In this document: piece after piece, positions 1-8,634 of the stretch
Layout: every line of letters starts with the position of its first letter
How positions within the stretch are numbered: position 1 is the first letter of the stretch
Assembly (NCBI GenBank): GCA_031385325.1
Contig: JANNBJ010000103.1
Span: 1 to 49,928 of the forward strand
Length of the DNA: 49,928 nucleotides
Direction of reading: 5' to 3'
Source: SYFY01 sp031385325
GTDB lineage: Bacteria; Pseudomonadota; Gammaproteobacteria; Pseudomonadales; Azotimanducaceae
Translations under genes and position numbers: made by a program
The notes under the pieces: model-generated
Seen by the model: the letters and a program-made list of their open reading frames with translations, nothing else
What the model was told of the DNA's origin: nothing
The model's database searches: none

Positions 1-36
1 AGCTCGACAGGCTGCGGCGGCGCAACGATGGCCCGC

Positions 37-92
37 TTTTCCGTTCGTTTTCGTTGCGTAGCACCCACTACGCGTCTCAAACGAACGAAAAA
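37..92. repeat. Interrupted inverted repeat at left edge
   Basis: Arms CGTTCGTTT (42-50) and AAACGAACG (79-87) pair perfectly, and an inner pair GCGTAG (56-61) / CTACGC (68-73) closes a 6-nt loop. A 5x5 mismatch separates the two stems. TTTT (37-40) and AAAA (89-92) extend the outer stem past one mismatch. It lies downstream of the LLM gene that ends at 146, but neither strand has a T-run after the stem, so a classical intrinsic terminator is not supported. Nothing else is recognisable in 1-145. Confidence 0.45.
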
Positions 93-145
93 TCGGACTC
101 GAATTGACACTCGCCTCGCACCGCCGCCTTCTGCCGCGCAGACTC

Positions 146-1129
146 CTAGGCCCTGAAAGTGTCGATGATCGCGTCGAGATTCTCCTGCACGCGATTCGGT
201 TTCATGCCGATACTCGGACTGTAGAGAATCACGTGGTCACTGTAACGGGACCATTGTTGTACCTGTTCGCGGACTTCATCCGGTGTACCGGCGATGGCGA
301 TGGCATCAACCATTTCATCGGGAACAGCCGCGGCCATTGCCGTAAAGTCGCCACGCTTGAACGCATCGGCGATGGTTTCGCCAATTCCCCGCCATCCGTG
401 GATATCCAGTATCGAGTGATAGAGTCGGGTGGTGTAATAGAAGGCAATCTGCCGACGCACTTCATCCCGCGCCTGCGCTCGATCGTTGGAGACGGACGTG
501 ATGATATAGGGGTAAATCTTGCACGCCGTTCCCGCAGTACGCGGCTGAACCACTTCATCAAGATATTTTCGACTGAACACCGGATGACAGATCAGCCCAT
601 CCGCGACGTCGGCGGCCGCCTTGATCATCCCTTTGTTCACGGCTGCAAGACAGATCGGTACCGATGGCCTGACCGCACCAGCACGGGAGTACGCCGGAAT
701 GTTCACCTGATAATGCGGGCCTGAATATCGCAAACCACCACCTTTTTGCGCGGCAAATGCGGCTCGGATCAAACCAATCGCATCCTTCACCCGTGGCGCT
801 GGGGCGGCATCCCACGGCATTGAGTACCAGTCGCGGTTCATGCGCTCGGTGCCGGTCCCCAGGCCGAGGATCATCCGGCCACCGGACAACTCGTCGATGT
901 CCATCGCAGCGGATGCCGCCAGCATTGGCGTGCGCATGAAGGCATAGGCAATGGCGGAACCAATCTCGATACGACTGGTTGCGCCGGCCACCGCCGCCAG
1001 ACGAACCAGGCCATTGGCATTGAAGAATTCGATCGTCCAGACCGACGCAAAACCTGCATTTTCTGCACGCTGGGCCGTACTGATCATGCCACTCAGCGTC
1101 GGCGCGCCGAGAATCAATCCGTATCGCAT
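146..1129 (-). CDS. LLM-class (luciferase-like) flavin-dependent oxidoreductase
   Basis: A 327-residue protein with the TIM-barrel layout of the bacterial luciferase-like monooxygenase superfamily. The N-terminal strand is MRYGLILGAP, an early barrel segment reads GFASVWTIEFF, and the family segment DELSGGRMILGLGTGT lies near residues 80-95. It most resembles the group annotated as F420-dependent 5,10-methylenetetrahydromethanopterin reductase-like proteins. Whether it binds F420 or FMN cannot be told from sequence. The substrate is unknown. The ATG at 1129 has an AGGAGA Shine-Dalgarno 8 nt upstream. It follows the zinc alcohol dehydrogenase by 30 bp on the same strand, so the two are probably one transcript and may act on the same alcohol or aldehyde series. 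Confidence 0.85.
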   Translation of the reverse strand: MRYGLILGAPTLSGMISTAQRAENAGFASVWTIEFFNANGLVRLAAVAGATSRIEIGSAIAYAFMRTPMLAASAAMDIDELSGGRMILGLGTGTERMNRDWYSMPWDAAPAPRVKDAIGLIRAAFAAQKGGGLRYSGPHYQVNIPAYSRAGAVRPSVPICLAAVNKGMIKAAADVADGLICHPVFSRKYLDEVVQPRTAGTACKIYPYIITSVSNDRAQARDEVRRQIAFYYTTRLYHSILDIHGWRGIGETIADAFKRGDFTAMAAAVPDEMVDAIAIAGTPDEVREQVQQWSRYSDHVILYSPSIGMKPNRVQENLDAIIDTFRA

Positions 1130-1159
1130 GGGTCGTTTCTCCTGGTCGAGGTTCGATGG

Positions 1160-2260
1160 TTAATGGGGTGGAGTGAGCGATGAGTGGATGGAACCGGCCC
1201 CTGGCACCTGGCGGGCCAGTGTTTGAATGGCAAGCTCGGCATCACGCAGCGGAAAATCGTGAGTGTGCATGGGGCGAAGGCGTTCACGCTCGCGTTCAAT
1301 GACACGAATGGCCTGTCGATAGCCTGTCGACGTCACACCGATTGCCCCCATGATCGTGATTTCTTTCATCACCACCAGATCAGAAACAAACCCGTCAACG
1401 GGTTTGAAACCCTTCACACCGGCGAGAACAATGCGACCACCGGGTCGCACCATGCGCAAGGCATCGACCACCGGCTGGGTGGCATAAGCACTCACATCAA
1501 GGACAACATCGGCACCCCGGCCATTGGTGATCTCTTTCACGCGCCGAACCGAATCTTCCTGTTCGACATTGATGCAATGATCGGCGCCAAAGAGCCTGGC
1601 AATTCGAAACTTGTCGGCGTCCGCATCCAGCCCGGTCACGATGATGGTGCCGGCACCGGCTTCACGGCAGGCCAGAACACTCGCCAGTCCACGTTGACCC
1701 GGCCCGAGAATAACAACGGTTTCTCCAGTCTGCAGGCGCGGCATCTCCACCGCCCAGCGAAATCCGGCGCCGAGCGGATTGAACATCACTGCCAGTTCCG
1801 GTGGCAGTGTCGGATCGACTCGATGGACCACACTATTCGGATGCAGATACATGTACTGCGAATACGCGCCCCACAGACCGGGTGCGTCCGAGAGCGGTAT
1901 GTAGGAATAGATGCGGCGATGGTCGCACAGATGATAGGAGCCACCCAGGCACGGCTGACAGTGACGACAACTCAGCATGGTCTCGACGGCGACACGATCA
2001 CCGACGTCCACGCCCCATCGCTGCGCAGCACGATCACCAATGGCAGCAATCCGTCCTAACGGCTCATGCCCGGGAATGACGGGCATGGGCGTTCGCAGCA
2101 CCCCTTCGTATTGTTCGTAGTCGCTGCCACAGATCCCACACACTTCCACTTCAAGCAACGCCGAGTCGGCATCAATATCGGGAATCGGAATATCTCTGGG
2201 TTCAAGCGTGCGAACGCCTGTCTGGACCATTGCAAACGACGCTTTGGGCAGCATCCCCAT
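1160..2260 (-). CDS. Zinc-dependent medium-chain alcohol dehydrogenase
   Basis: A 366-residue medium-chain dehydrogenase/reductase. The catalytic zinc region is visible as GICGSDYEQYEG (Cys) followed by GHEPLGRIAAIG (His-Glu). The structural-zinc lobe has four cysteines in CRHCQPCLGGSYHLC. The Rossmann domain carries VILGPGQRGLASVL near residue 185. It resembles threonine or sorbitol dehydrogenase-like MDRs that oxidise a secondary alcohol or polyol with NAD(P). The real substrate is unknown. The start at 2260 is supported by a purine-rich GGGAGGGGAAG about 5 nt upstream. It is the first gene of a likely two-gene operon with the LLM oxidoreductase and is divergent from the FAD dehydrogenase at 2328. 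Confidence 0.9.
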   Translation of the reverse strand: MGMLPKASFAMVQTGVRTLEPRDIPIPDIDADSALLEVEVCGICGSDYEQYEGVLRTPMPVIPGHEPLGRIAAIGDRAAQRWGVDVGDRVAVETMLSCRHCQPCLGGSYHLCDHRRIYSYIPLSDAPGLWGAYSQYMYLHPNSVVHRVDPTLPPELAVMFNPLGAGFRWAVEMPRLQTGETVVILGPGQRGLASVLACREAGAGTIIVTGLDADADKFRIARLFGADHCINVEQEDSVRRVKEITNGRGADVVLDVSAYATQPVVDALRMVRPGGRIVLAGVKGFKPVDGFVSDLVVMKEITIMGAIGVTSTGYRQAIRVIERERERLRPMHTHDFPLRDAELAIQTLARQVPGAGSIHSSLTPPH

Positions 2261-2327
2261 CCGTCTTCCCCTCCCGTGGTAGGCCCCCGTGTTAAGGTAA
2301 GACTACGAACTGCTTCTGAACTGCGCA
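2261..2327. promoter_or_regulatory. Divergent intergenic region with direct repeat
   Basis: This 67-bp gap must hold the promoters of both the alcohol dehydrogenase (-) and the FAD dehydrogenase (+). On the plus strand the heptamer GAACTGC occurs at 2307-2313 and again at 2318-2324. The two copies are 11 bp apart, about one helical turn, and the second ends 3 nt before the ATG at 2328. This could be a regulator site. No convincing -35/-10 pair was found. Confidence 0.35.
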
Positions 2328-3797
2328 ATGAGCAAGAAGGTCATCGTTGTGGGCGGTGGCAACGCCGCCCTCTGTGCTGCGATCAGCGCCCGTCTGGCAG
2401 GCGCCGACGTCATCTTGTTTGAACGGGCTCCCGCAGCCCTGGCTGGTGGCAACTCACGCTTCACTGCTGGCGCGATGCGTACCGTCTACAACGGCCTGGG
2501 TGACATCGTTCAATTGATGCCCGAGCTCACTGAAGCTGAGCGCAGTCGAAACGACTTTGGCAGCTATTCACGCGAGGACTTTCTCGGCGACCTCGGCCGT
2601 GTAACCCAGTATCGATGCGATCCGGATCTTGCCGATCGACTGGTGAGCGATAGCCTGCCGACCTTGAAGTGGATGCGGGAACAAGGCGTTCGTTTCCTTC
2701 CGCTGTATGGCAGGCAGTCGTTTGAAGTCGATGGGCGAGTGCGATTCTGGGGCGGCCTGGTGGCAGAAACATGGGGCGGTGGACCCGGGCTGGTCGAATC
2801 GTTGACACAACGCGCCACGACTCTCGGTGTGGACATCCGCTACGGACATCGAGTGCGGGCGCTGCTGGGTTCCGCGGCTGAGGTCACTGGTGTCCGAGTC
2901 GAGTATGAAGAGGTGATCGAAACCTGCGCCGCTGATGCGGTGATTCTCGCCAGCGGTGGTTTCGAAGCCAATACAGCCTGGCGCACTCGTTATCTCGGCC
3001 CGGGCTGGGACCTCGCCAAGGTCCGCGGCACACGATTCAACACCGGCGATGGCATCGAGATGGCAAGCACACTGGGCGCGGCGGTGCGTGGCCATTTCAG
3101 TGGCTGCCATGCCGTGCAATGGGATGCCAACGCGCCTGAGTATGGTGATCTCGCCGTCGGTGATGGCTTCCAGAAACATTCCTATCCATTCGGTTTGATG
3201 ATCAACGTGAATGGGCAGCGGTTTGTCGACGAAGGCGCAGACTTCCGCAATTTCACCTATGCACGATACGGTCAGGAAGTGCTTCGTCAGCCGGCCCAGA
3301 TCGCCTGGCAGGTTTTCGACGCCAAGTGTGATCGTTTGTTGCGCGATGAATACCACATCCGCGAGGTGTCCAAGGTCACAGCTGATTCACTGCCGGCGCT
3401 CGCCACCCGCATGGAAGGCATCAACGTCACCAACTTCATCTCGACCATTGAAGACTATAACAAGGCGGTTCAAACAGACGTGGCGTTCAATCCGACGATT
3501 CGCGATGGCCGCGGAACTACGGGCATCAGCCCACCAAAATCAAACTGGGCGCAGACACTGGATACACCGCCATTCGGCGCGTATCAGGTGGGATGCGGAA
3601 TCACGTTTACCTTCGGTGGTCTGCATGTCGATGCCAACGCGCGCGTTCTGGCGCAGGACGGCAACCCCATCACTGGTTTGTTTGCTGCCGGTGAACTGGT
3701 CGGCGGGTTGTTCTACTTCAACTATCCCGGTGGATCAGGACTGACCAGCGGCGCGGTTTTCGGGCGATTGGCCGGCACGCTGGCGGCTGGTAGTTAA
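2328..3797 (+). CDS. FAD-dependent dehydrogenase, fumarate reductase/TcuA-like
   Basis: A 489-residue flavoprotein of the succinate dehydrogenase/fumarate reductase flavoprotein family. The dinucleotide-binding motif VIVVGGGNAALCAA is at residues 5-18, followed by the acidic FERA end of the second strand. GGNSRFTAGAMRT follows, as in tricarballylate dehydrogenase TcuA and 3-ketosteroid-dehydrogenase-like proteins. The C-terminus has the FAD-contacting pattern GLFAAGELVGG and GGSGLTSGAVFGRLAG. It probably introduces a C=C bond next to a carbonyl or carboxylate. The exact substrate is not deducible. No good Shine-Dalgarno precedes the ATG. It is divergent from the ADH/LLM pair and ends 10 bp before the convergent wbpM-like gene. 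Confidence 0.82.
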   Translation: MSKKVIVVGGGNAALCAAISARLAGADVILFERAPAALAGGNSRFTAGAMRTVYNGLGDIVQLMPELTEAERSRNDFGSYSREDFLGDLGRVTQYRCDPDLADRLVSDSLPTLKWMREQGVRFLPLYGRQSFEVDGRVRFWGGLVAETWGGGPGLVESLTQRATTLGVDIRYGHRVRALLGSAAEVTGVRVEYEEVIETCAADAVILASGGFEANTAWRTRYLGPGWDLAKVRGTRFNTGDGIEMASTLGAAVRGHFSGCHAVQWDANAPEYGDLAVGDGFQKHSYPFGLMINVNGQRFVDEGADFRNFTYARYGQEVLRQPAQIAWQVFDAKCDRLLRDEYHIREVSKVTADSLPALATRMEGINVTNFISTIEDYNKAVQTDVAFNPTIRDGRGTTGISPPKSNWAQTLDTPPFGAYQVGCGITFTFGGLHVDANARVLAQDGNPITGLFAAGELVGGLFYFNYPGGSGLTSGAVFGRLAGTLAAGS

Positions 3798-3807
3798 CTC
3801 GGAAACT

Positions 3808-5730
3808 TCACGTGTTCGCGGTATTTTTGCCTGTCAGCTTGAGCACAGTTGCAGTAGTCGGAGTCAAATCGCCCAGCTGATCTTCAAGTGATGATCCTTC
3901 GAGCAGTCCTTCAATGAATTCCTTGATGGCGGCATAGTCGTAAGACAAACAAGCACGCTCAAGTGTCTTCAGTGCACCCTGCAATTCCGACCACGGCACA
4001 TAGTGTTCCTGCGCTCGCAGGATTTTCTTGTGCTCTGTGCCACTGACGTCACTACCCAGTAACAACTCTTCGAACAGCTTCTCACCCGGTTTGAGCCCGG
4101 AAATGACAATCTCGATCTCGCCGTCGGGCTGCTCCGAATCTCGCACCGTATGGCCTTTGAGGCGAATCATCCGGCGCGCCAGATCAATGATCTTCACCGG
4201 CCTACCCATATCGAGCACAAAGATTTCACCGCCCTGCGCCAGGCTGCCGGCCTGCAGAACCAGCTGTGCAGCTTCCGGGATAGTCATGAAATACCGGGTT
4301 ACTTCCGGATGCGTTACGGTCACCGGACCACCACGCTGGATCTGTTCCTGAAACAGCGGCACCACCGAACCGGATGAACCGAGCACATTGCCAAAGCGGA
4401 CAATTCCGAAACACGTGGTGTTCTGTGTGGTCTGCAAGGCCTGCAGGATCATTTCCGCCAATCGTTTGCTGGCCCCCATGACGCTGGTGGTTCGTACCGC
4501 CTTGTCAGTGGATATGAGAATGAACTTGCCAACGCCACACGCAATGGCTGCCTGCGCGAGGTACAAGGTGCCGAAGGTGTTGTTCTGCAAGCCCTGGATC
4601 GTGTTGTTTTCAACCAGACTCACGTGCTTGTACGCAGCGGCATGGTAGACCGTCTTGACGTGATACCGCTGCAAAGTCCGCATCAGCAAAGGCGTATCGG
4701 TGACCGAACCAAGAACGCTGACCATGGGTGGCGCAAGTTCGCCAAGCTGCATCAGCTCGTTCTCCACCCGGAACAGTCCATATTCACTCTGATCGAACAG
4801 CACCAGCAGTTCCGGTTTCAAGCCAGCTATCTGCCTCGCAAGTTCAGAGCCAATGGACCCACCGGCACCAGTCACCATAACCACCTGTTTCTCCGCAGAC
4901 CGGGATAACAGGTGTGTCAACGCAGGTACGGTATCTCGTTGAAGCAGGTCTTCGATCTCCACGTCCCGAATCTGGGCCAGCGATCGTCTGCCTGATTCGA
5001 GATCGACCATATCGGGAATCAACTGAACCCGAATGGAGAATGGAATCAGGAATTCGATGATATCGCGCCGCTGTTCGACGCGGGCAGAGGGAATGGCGAT
5101 GAAGATCTGACTCGCCTGCGTGTCCTGCAGCAATCGCGTCAGACTGGTGCGCCCGTACACGGCAAGCCCATGAATGGATCGACGATGCATCGCCGGATTG
5201 TCATCAATGAAGGCGACCGGGAGGTAATCTCCACGCTGCTCGAGTTGTTGCGCGAGTGCAACGCCAGCCGCACCCGCGCCATAGATGATCACCCCTTCAC
5301 GCACTTGGCGACGGTTGCGTGCCCATTGAAAGAGCGCTCGGACCGTAAAACGCGTGCCGCTGATGTACAGCAGTACCAGCATCCAGAAAATGATCGGAAC
5401 AGATCGCGGGAAACCCTGCAGCGGCACCAGTAACGCTACAACCGAGACAGCGAGTGCGGCGACGGTTGCTCCTGTCACCACGGTCATCATCGCGTGATTG
5501 CCCATGTAGCGGACAACCTGTCGATACAATCCGAGGCGGACAAACACCGGCACACACACGAGAGAGCTCACCACGAACGCTGGCCAGAATCTGCTGATAT
5601 CGGGGGATACGTCGCCCAGTCTCAGTGCAAAGGCAGAGTAGAGCGCGAGGGGCAGCATCAGGCAGTCAACGACCAGCGCAAGTGCCTGCTTTCGACGCCT
5701 TGAAAACTGCTCCAGAAAATCTTCAATCAT
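3808..5730 (-). CDS. wbpM: WbpM/FlaA1/CapD-type nucleotide-sugar 4,6-dehydratase, membrane-anchored
   Basis: A 640-residue protein with four N-terminal hydrophobic segments (about residues 15-125), a central nucleotide-binding domain (GAGAAGVALAQQLEQRG) and a C-terminal extended SDR domain starting at VMVTGAGGSIGSELARQ near residue 285. The catalytic region reads STDKAVRTTSVMGASKRLAE. This is the WbpM/PglF/CapD family, which converts UDP-GlcNAc to a UDP-4-keto-6-deoxy sugar, the first step to QuiNAc, FucNAc or bacillosamine-type residues in O-antigen or capsule. It overlaps the upstream wbpL-like gene by 4 bp (ATGA), so the two are translationally coupled. In Pseudomonas the same pair marks the end of the O-antigen locus. 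Confidence 0.93.
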   Translation of the reverse strand: MIEDFLEQFSRRRKQALALVVDCLMLPLALYSAFALRLGDVSPDISRFWPAFVVSSLVCVPVFVRLGLYRQVVRYMGNHAMMTVVTGATVAALAVSVVALLVPLQGFPRSVPIIFWMLVLLYISGTRFTVRALFQWARNRRQVREGVIIYGAGAAGVALAQQLEQRGDYLPVAFIDDNPAMHRRSIHGLAVYGRTSLTRLLQDTQASQIFIAIPSARVEQRRDIIEFLIPFSIRVQLIPDMVDLESGRRSLAQIRDVEIEDLLQRDTVPALTHLLSRSAEKQVVMVTGAGGSIGSELARQIAGLKPELLVLFDQSEYGLFRVENELMQLGELAPPMVSVLGSVTDTPLLMRTLQRYHVKTVYHAAAYKHVSLVENNTIQGLQNNTFGTLYLAQAAIACGVGKFILISTDKAVRTTSVMGASKRLAEMILQALQTTQNTTCFGIVRFGNVLGSSGSVVPLFQEQIQRGGPVTVTHPEVTRYFMTIPEAAQLVLQAGSLAQGGEIFVLDMGRPVKIIDLARRMIRLKGHTVRDSEQPDGEIEIVISGLKPGEKLFEELLLGSDVSGTEHKKILRAQEHYVPWSELQGALKTLERACLSYDYAAIKEFIEGLLEGSSLEDQLGDLTPTTATVLKLTGKNTANT

Positions 5731-6743
5731 GTGCTGGCTTCCGTGTCCGGCTGGTCTGCGGCATCAGCAGAGGCTTCCGCCTTTCCTGCGCGATGCACGA
5801 ACGATAACAGCAGCAGCGGGATAATGGCAGCGCCTGCAGCCCAGATGGCACCCACGTCAAAGCTTGTCATCGACCATGCCAGAGGCATCAGAATCATCAC
5901 GAAGTAGAGAACGAAACCAGCGGTGGTTCGCAGGTGACCATAGGTAATCGCCAGCCGCTGATACAAATGCGACCGATGTGCTGTAGTGAACCTCTGACCT
6001 GTGATCAATCTCACACCGAGAGTCCACGAAGCATCAAAGATGAACACCACCAGCAGCAGCAAGGACACGGTCAACGGTAAATAGTCGGTGCGGTCCAGTT
6101 CGATGGCCAGTGCCGGCAGGCAGAGGCCCAACAGCAAGGCACCCGCATCCCCCATGAACACGCGCGCAGGTGGCCAGTTGAACAGCAGGAAACCCAGACA
6201 GCTGCCGCCGATCATCCACAGGAGACTCTCCGTCCACGTCAGCATGGCACCGGTCAGCAGCAACACGCCGAGGCAATACAACAACGCCTGGCTTGCAGCC
6301 AGACCATCGATGCCATCCATGAAGTTGAAGAGATTGAGAAACCAGAGCATTCCAAGCCCGGTGATCAGTTGGACTGCGAGCCCGGCATCTGGCCACGCCA
6401 TCGATATGAACCAGCCGATAGCGACGATCTGGGTAATGAATCTGAACAACGCAGGCAGGTCGAACACATCATCGATCAGCCCGACCAGCGCGACGATGCC
6501 ACCCGCAAGGGCGAGATACTGGCCAAACGGTTGTGGCGAAACTGCGCACCACACCAGTACCGGAAGAGCAATCGCGATACCACCGCCGGTAGGGGTAGGT
6601 GTGACATGAGAACTTCGCTCATTGGCATGCGCAATCAGTCGCAGACGAGGCGCGAGCTGAATCAGGAAGGGAACGAGCAACAGGCTTCCGACCAGACCGC
6701 CCAACAAGGCGCCCAACGGAAGACCAGAAACCAGCTCAATCAT
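5727..6743 (-). CDS. wbpL: Polyprenyl-phosphate sugar-1-phosphate transferase (WbpL/WecA/MraY family)
   Basis: A 338-residue polytopic membrane protein with about ten hydrophobic segments. It carries the family motifs GLIDDVFDL (metal-binding Asp pair), NLFNFMDGIDG, VFMGDAG and the cytoplasmic HRSHLYQR loop (His-x-x-x-Y-Q-R). Members transfer a HexNAc-1-phosphate from UDP-sugar to undecaprenyl phosphate and so start assembly of O-antigen or a similar glycan. Its position just upstream of the WbpM-like gene fits WbpL, which uses QuiNAc/FucNAc-type sugars. The start at 6743 is directly preceded by a perfect hairpin that includes the GGAG ribosome-binding site (6744-6762). The C-terminal tail is Ala/Asp/Glu-rich and probably disordered. 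Confidence 0.92.
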   Translation of the reverse strand: MIELVSGLPLGALLGGLVGSLLLVPFLIQLAPRLRLIAHANERSSHVTPTPTGGGIAIALPVLVWCAVSPQPFGQYLALAGGIVALVGLIDDVFDLPALFRFITQIVAIGWFISMAWPDAGLAVQLITGLGMLWFLNLFNFMDGIDGLAASQALLYCLGVLLLTGAMLTWTESLLWMIGGSCLGFLLFNWPPARVFMGDAGALLLGLCLPALAIELDRTDYLPLTVSLLLLVVFIFDASWTLGVRLITGQRFTTAHRSHLYQRLAITYGHLRTTAGFVLYFVMILMPLAWSMTSFDVGAIWAAGAAIIPLLLLSFVHRAGKAEASADAADQPDTEAST

Positions 6744-6762
6744 TGGCGGAAAATCTCCGCCA
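6744..6762 (-). promoter_or_regulatory. Hairpin sequestering the wbpL-like ribosome-binding site
   Basis: On the minus strand the sequence just before the start codon is TGGCGGA-GATTT-TCCGCCA, a perfect 7-bp stem with a 5-nt loop, and the ATG follows immediately. The only Shine-Dalgarno-like element, GGAG, lies at the end of the 5' arm and start of the loop. Folding would hide part of the ribosome-binding site. There is no T-run after the stem, so it does not look like a terminator. Confidence 0.55.
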
Positions 6763-6830
6763 CAAAAAGGGGGTACCGAACGCGGGGCAAAAAAGTTGCT
6801 GTGACAACAAATGCTGAGCGGGATGAACCA

Positions 6831-8009
6831 TCACGTCACCACTTCCGCCGACGGGACTGGTATCCGCTCAGTCAACAGCGCCGAGTAAACCCGTACCGTG
6901 TGTTCAACGACATCATGTACCGAAAAGGCTTTCGCCCGGGTACTACCGGCCACCCCCATGCGCACACGCAATTCGGAGTCGGTCCCCAGCCGTTCCATCG
7001 CGTCGATCAGGGGCTCGACCGTGCGTGGTTGCACCAGCAGTCCGTTGACGCCCGGTCGGACAATCTCTCGACAGCCGGCAATATCGGTGGCGACAATCGC
7101 ACGTCCGGACGCAGCCGCCTCGAGCAGTGTCTTGGGCACACCTTCACGATAAGAAGGCAGGACCACCACATGACTGGCGGCCATGAACGCGGCAACGTCC
7201 TGCTGGTGTCCCAGCCACTCGATACCCTCACGCCGACAGCTATTCAGCTCCTGCTCGGAGAGCGCTGAAGGGTTCCCGGGATCGAGGCCACCCAGCAATT
7301 GAAAACGCCATTCAGGGTACCGCTGCCTGAGATGCCGCGCCGCAGCAACAAACTCGCGCACACCCTTGTCGGCAAGCATTCGACCCACGAGCAGGAATAT
7401 CGGTGGTCCCAGGGGTTCGGCCGTCGCTGGAAATCGATCCGGATCGACACCGCTGCCACGAATGATGATCGCGTCAACAGGGCGGACCAGAGATCTGCTG
7501 ATGAACGTGTCTCGATCTTCACCATTCTGAAAAATGATCTTCATGTTGGGGTGGCTGAACAGCCATCGATACAGCAGATTGACCACGGTTCGGCGAACTC
7601 CACCCCGTACACCCTGGCTGGTGAACACGTGGCCCATGCCAGTCACTGCGTTGACTACAGCAGGAATGCCACTGCGTCGGGCTGCAAAGGTGCCATAGAG
7701 CACTGGCTTGATGGTGATGTGATGAACGAGGTCAAACTGCAGTTGACGATAGAGTTTGCCCAGCGCCAGCATGGTGCCGATTTCCGCGAAAGGATTGATG
7801 CCGCTGCGGCTTAACGGATAGGTGACGACTGGCAGATCGTACTGTGCGGCTTTCGCCTCACCAGTGCCGGGTGGGCATAACAGCGTTGGTTCAGCGCCCA
7901 GCGCAAGTAACGCCCTCGCAAGCTCCAGCCGGTGCGACAGGAAAAAGTCGGCCTGGTTGATCACCAGCCCCACCTTGAGACCTGCAAACATCGCCAGTCG
8001 ACGATTCAT
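6831..8009 (-). CDS. GT4-family glycosyltransferase (surface glycan assembly)
   Basis: A 392-residue GT-B glycosyltransferase. The N-terminal domain begins KVGLVINQADFFLSHRL, typical of PglA/WbpH-like enzymes. The C-terminal donor-binding domain has FLLVGRMLADKGVREF and the E-x7-E pattern within YREGVPKTLLEAAASGRAI, followed by GCREIV and GVNGLLV. It probably adds a second sugar to the lipid-linked primer made by the WbpL-like enzyme, on the cytoplasmic face of the membrane. I chose the ATG at 8009 because homologues begin close to the GLKVGLVI strand. The frame stays open to 8114, but the upstream part has no family resemblance. It is the only glycosyltransferase of this type in the window besides MurG-like. 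Confidence 0.87.
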   Translation of the reverse strand: MNRRLAMFAGLKVGLVINQADFFLSHRLELARALLALGAEPTLLCPPGTGEAKAAQYDLPVVTYPLSRSGINPFAEIGTMLALGKLYRQLQFDLVHHITIKPVLYGTFAARRSGIPAVVNAVTGMGHVFTSQGVRGGVRRTVVNLLYRWLFSHPNMKIIFQNGEDRDTFISRSLVRPVDAIIIRGSGVDPDRFPATAEPLGPPIFLLVGRMLADKGVREFVAAARHLRQRYPEWRFQLLGGLDPGNPSALSEQELNSCRREGIEWLGHQQDVAAFMAASHVVVLPSYREGVPKTLLEAAASGRAIVATDIAGCREIVRPGVNGLLVQPRTVEPLIDAMERLGTDSELRVRMGVAGSTRAKAFSVHDVVEHTVRVYSALLTERIPVPSAEVVT

Positions 8010-8195
8010 GGCACTTTCAGAGCTAAAACATGGCAGCGGAATCGCATAGTCGCATGGCAAACAGTTGATTTCCACGCATGTGAAAACGCAGTCGGTCGCA
8101 AACGACAACCCCAATCAATCAACGATGAATCCAGGCATGCGGGCGAAAATCCTTTCTCACCCGCACGATCAGAAAACTGCCGGTCCGCTATCGAT

Positions 8196-8474
8196 TTACT
8201 TCAACCGGATGCGGGCCTCGTTCTGTGCGACCGTCCGCTCACCGATCCCTTTGACGTGCTCAAGCTCGTAAACATCCTTGAAGCCACCGTTGGCAGTGCG
8301 GTACTCGACAATCGCCTTCGCCTTGGCGGCACCTACTCCCACCAACACGCGTGCGATCTCTTCTGCAGTTGCGGTATTGACGTTGATGGTCTCCGCATCT
8401 ACCGCATGACCGGTATGGGCGATGAGCAGTGCGCAGGACAACAGCGCCGCTTGAAACAAAGATCTGATTTGCAT
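8196..8474 (-). CDS. ComEA-like secreted helix-hairpin-helix DNA-binding protein
   Basis: A 92-residue protein with a signal peptide (MQIRSLFQAALLSCALL, ending near HAVDA) and a C-terminal ComEA-type double helix-hairpin-helix: INVNTATAEEIARVLVGVG and then ELEHVKGIGERT. In the periplasm such proteins bind incoming double-stranded DNA during natural transformation. In Pseudomonas a comEA-like gene sits at this same side of wbpM. The ATG at 8474 is preferred over an in-frame ATG at 8504: it directly begins the signal peptide and has GGGAAG about 6 nt upstream. The downstream gap 8010-8195 holds only a weak hairpin. Confidence 0.85.
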   Translation of the reverse strand: MQIRSLFQAALLSCALLIAHTGHAVDAETINVNTATAEEIARVLVGVGAAKAKAIVEYRTANGGFKDVYELEHVKGIGERTVAQNEARIRLK

Positions 8475-8634
8475 GGTTGTCTTCCCGTTGTGATGTCCAT
8501 GCATTGTGCAAACCGGTGGTGGAGAACAGGAGTGGCGATCTCCCAGGCAGACGTACGCGATTCAACAGATGATCTGACAGACATCAGCTACGAGTTCGCG
8601 CGTCAAAGGGCGGCAGAGCGGGGTGCGCGGGCGG

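Noticed and set aside
8139..8164. Weak hairpin (GCGGG / CCCGC with mismatched inner pairs) after the comEA-like gene
   Set aside because: Inner stem has mismatches and no T-run follows on either strand, so a terminator is not supported.
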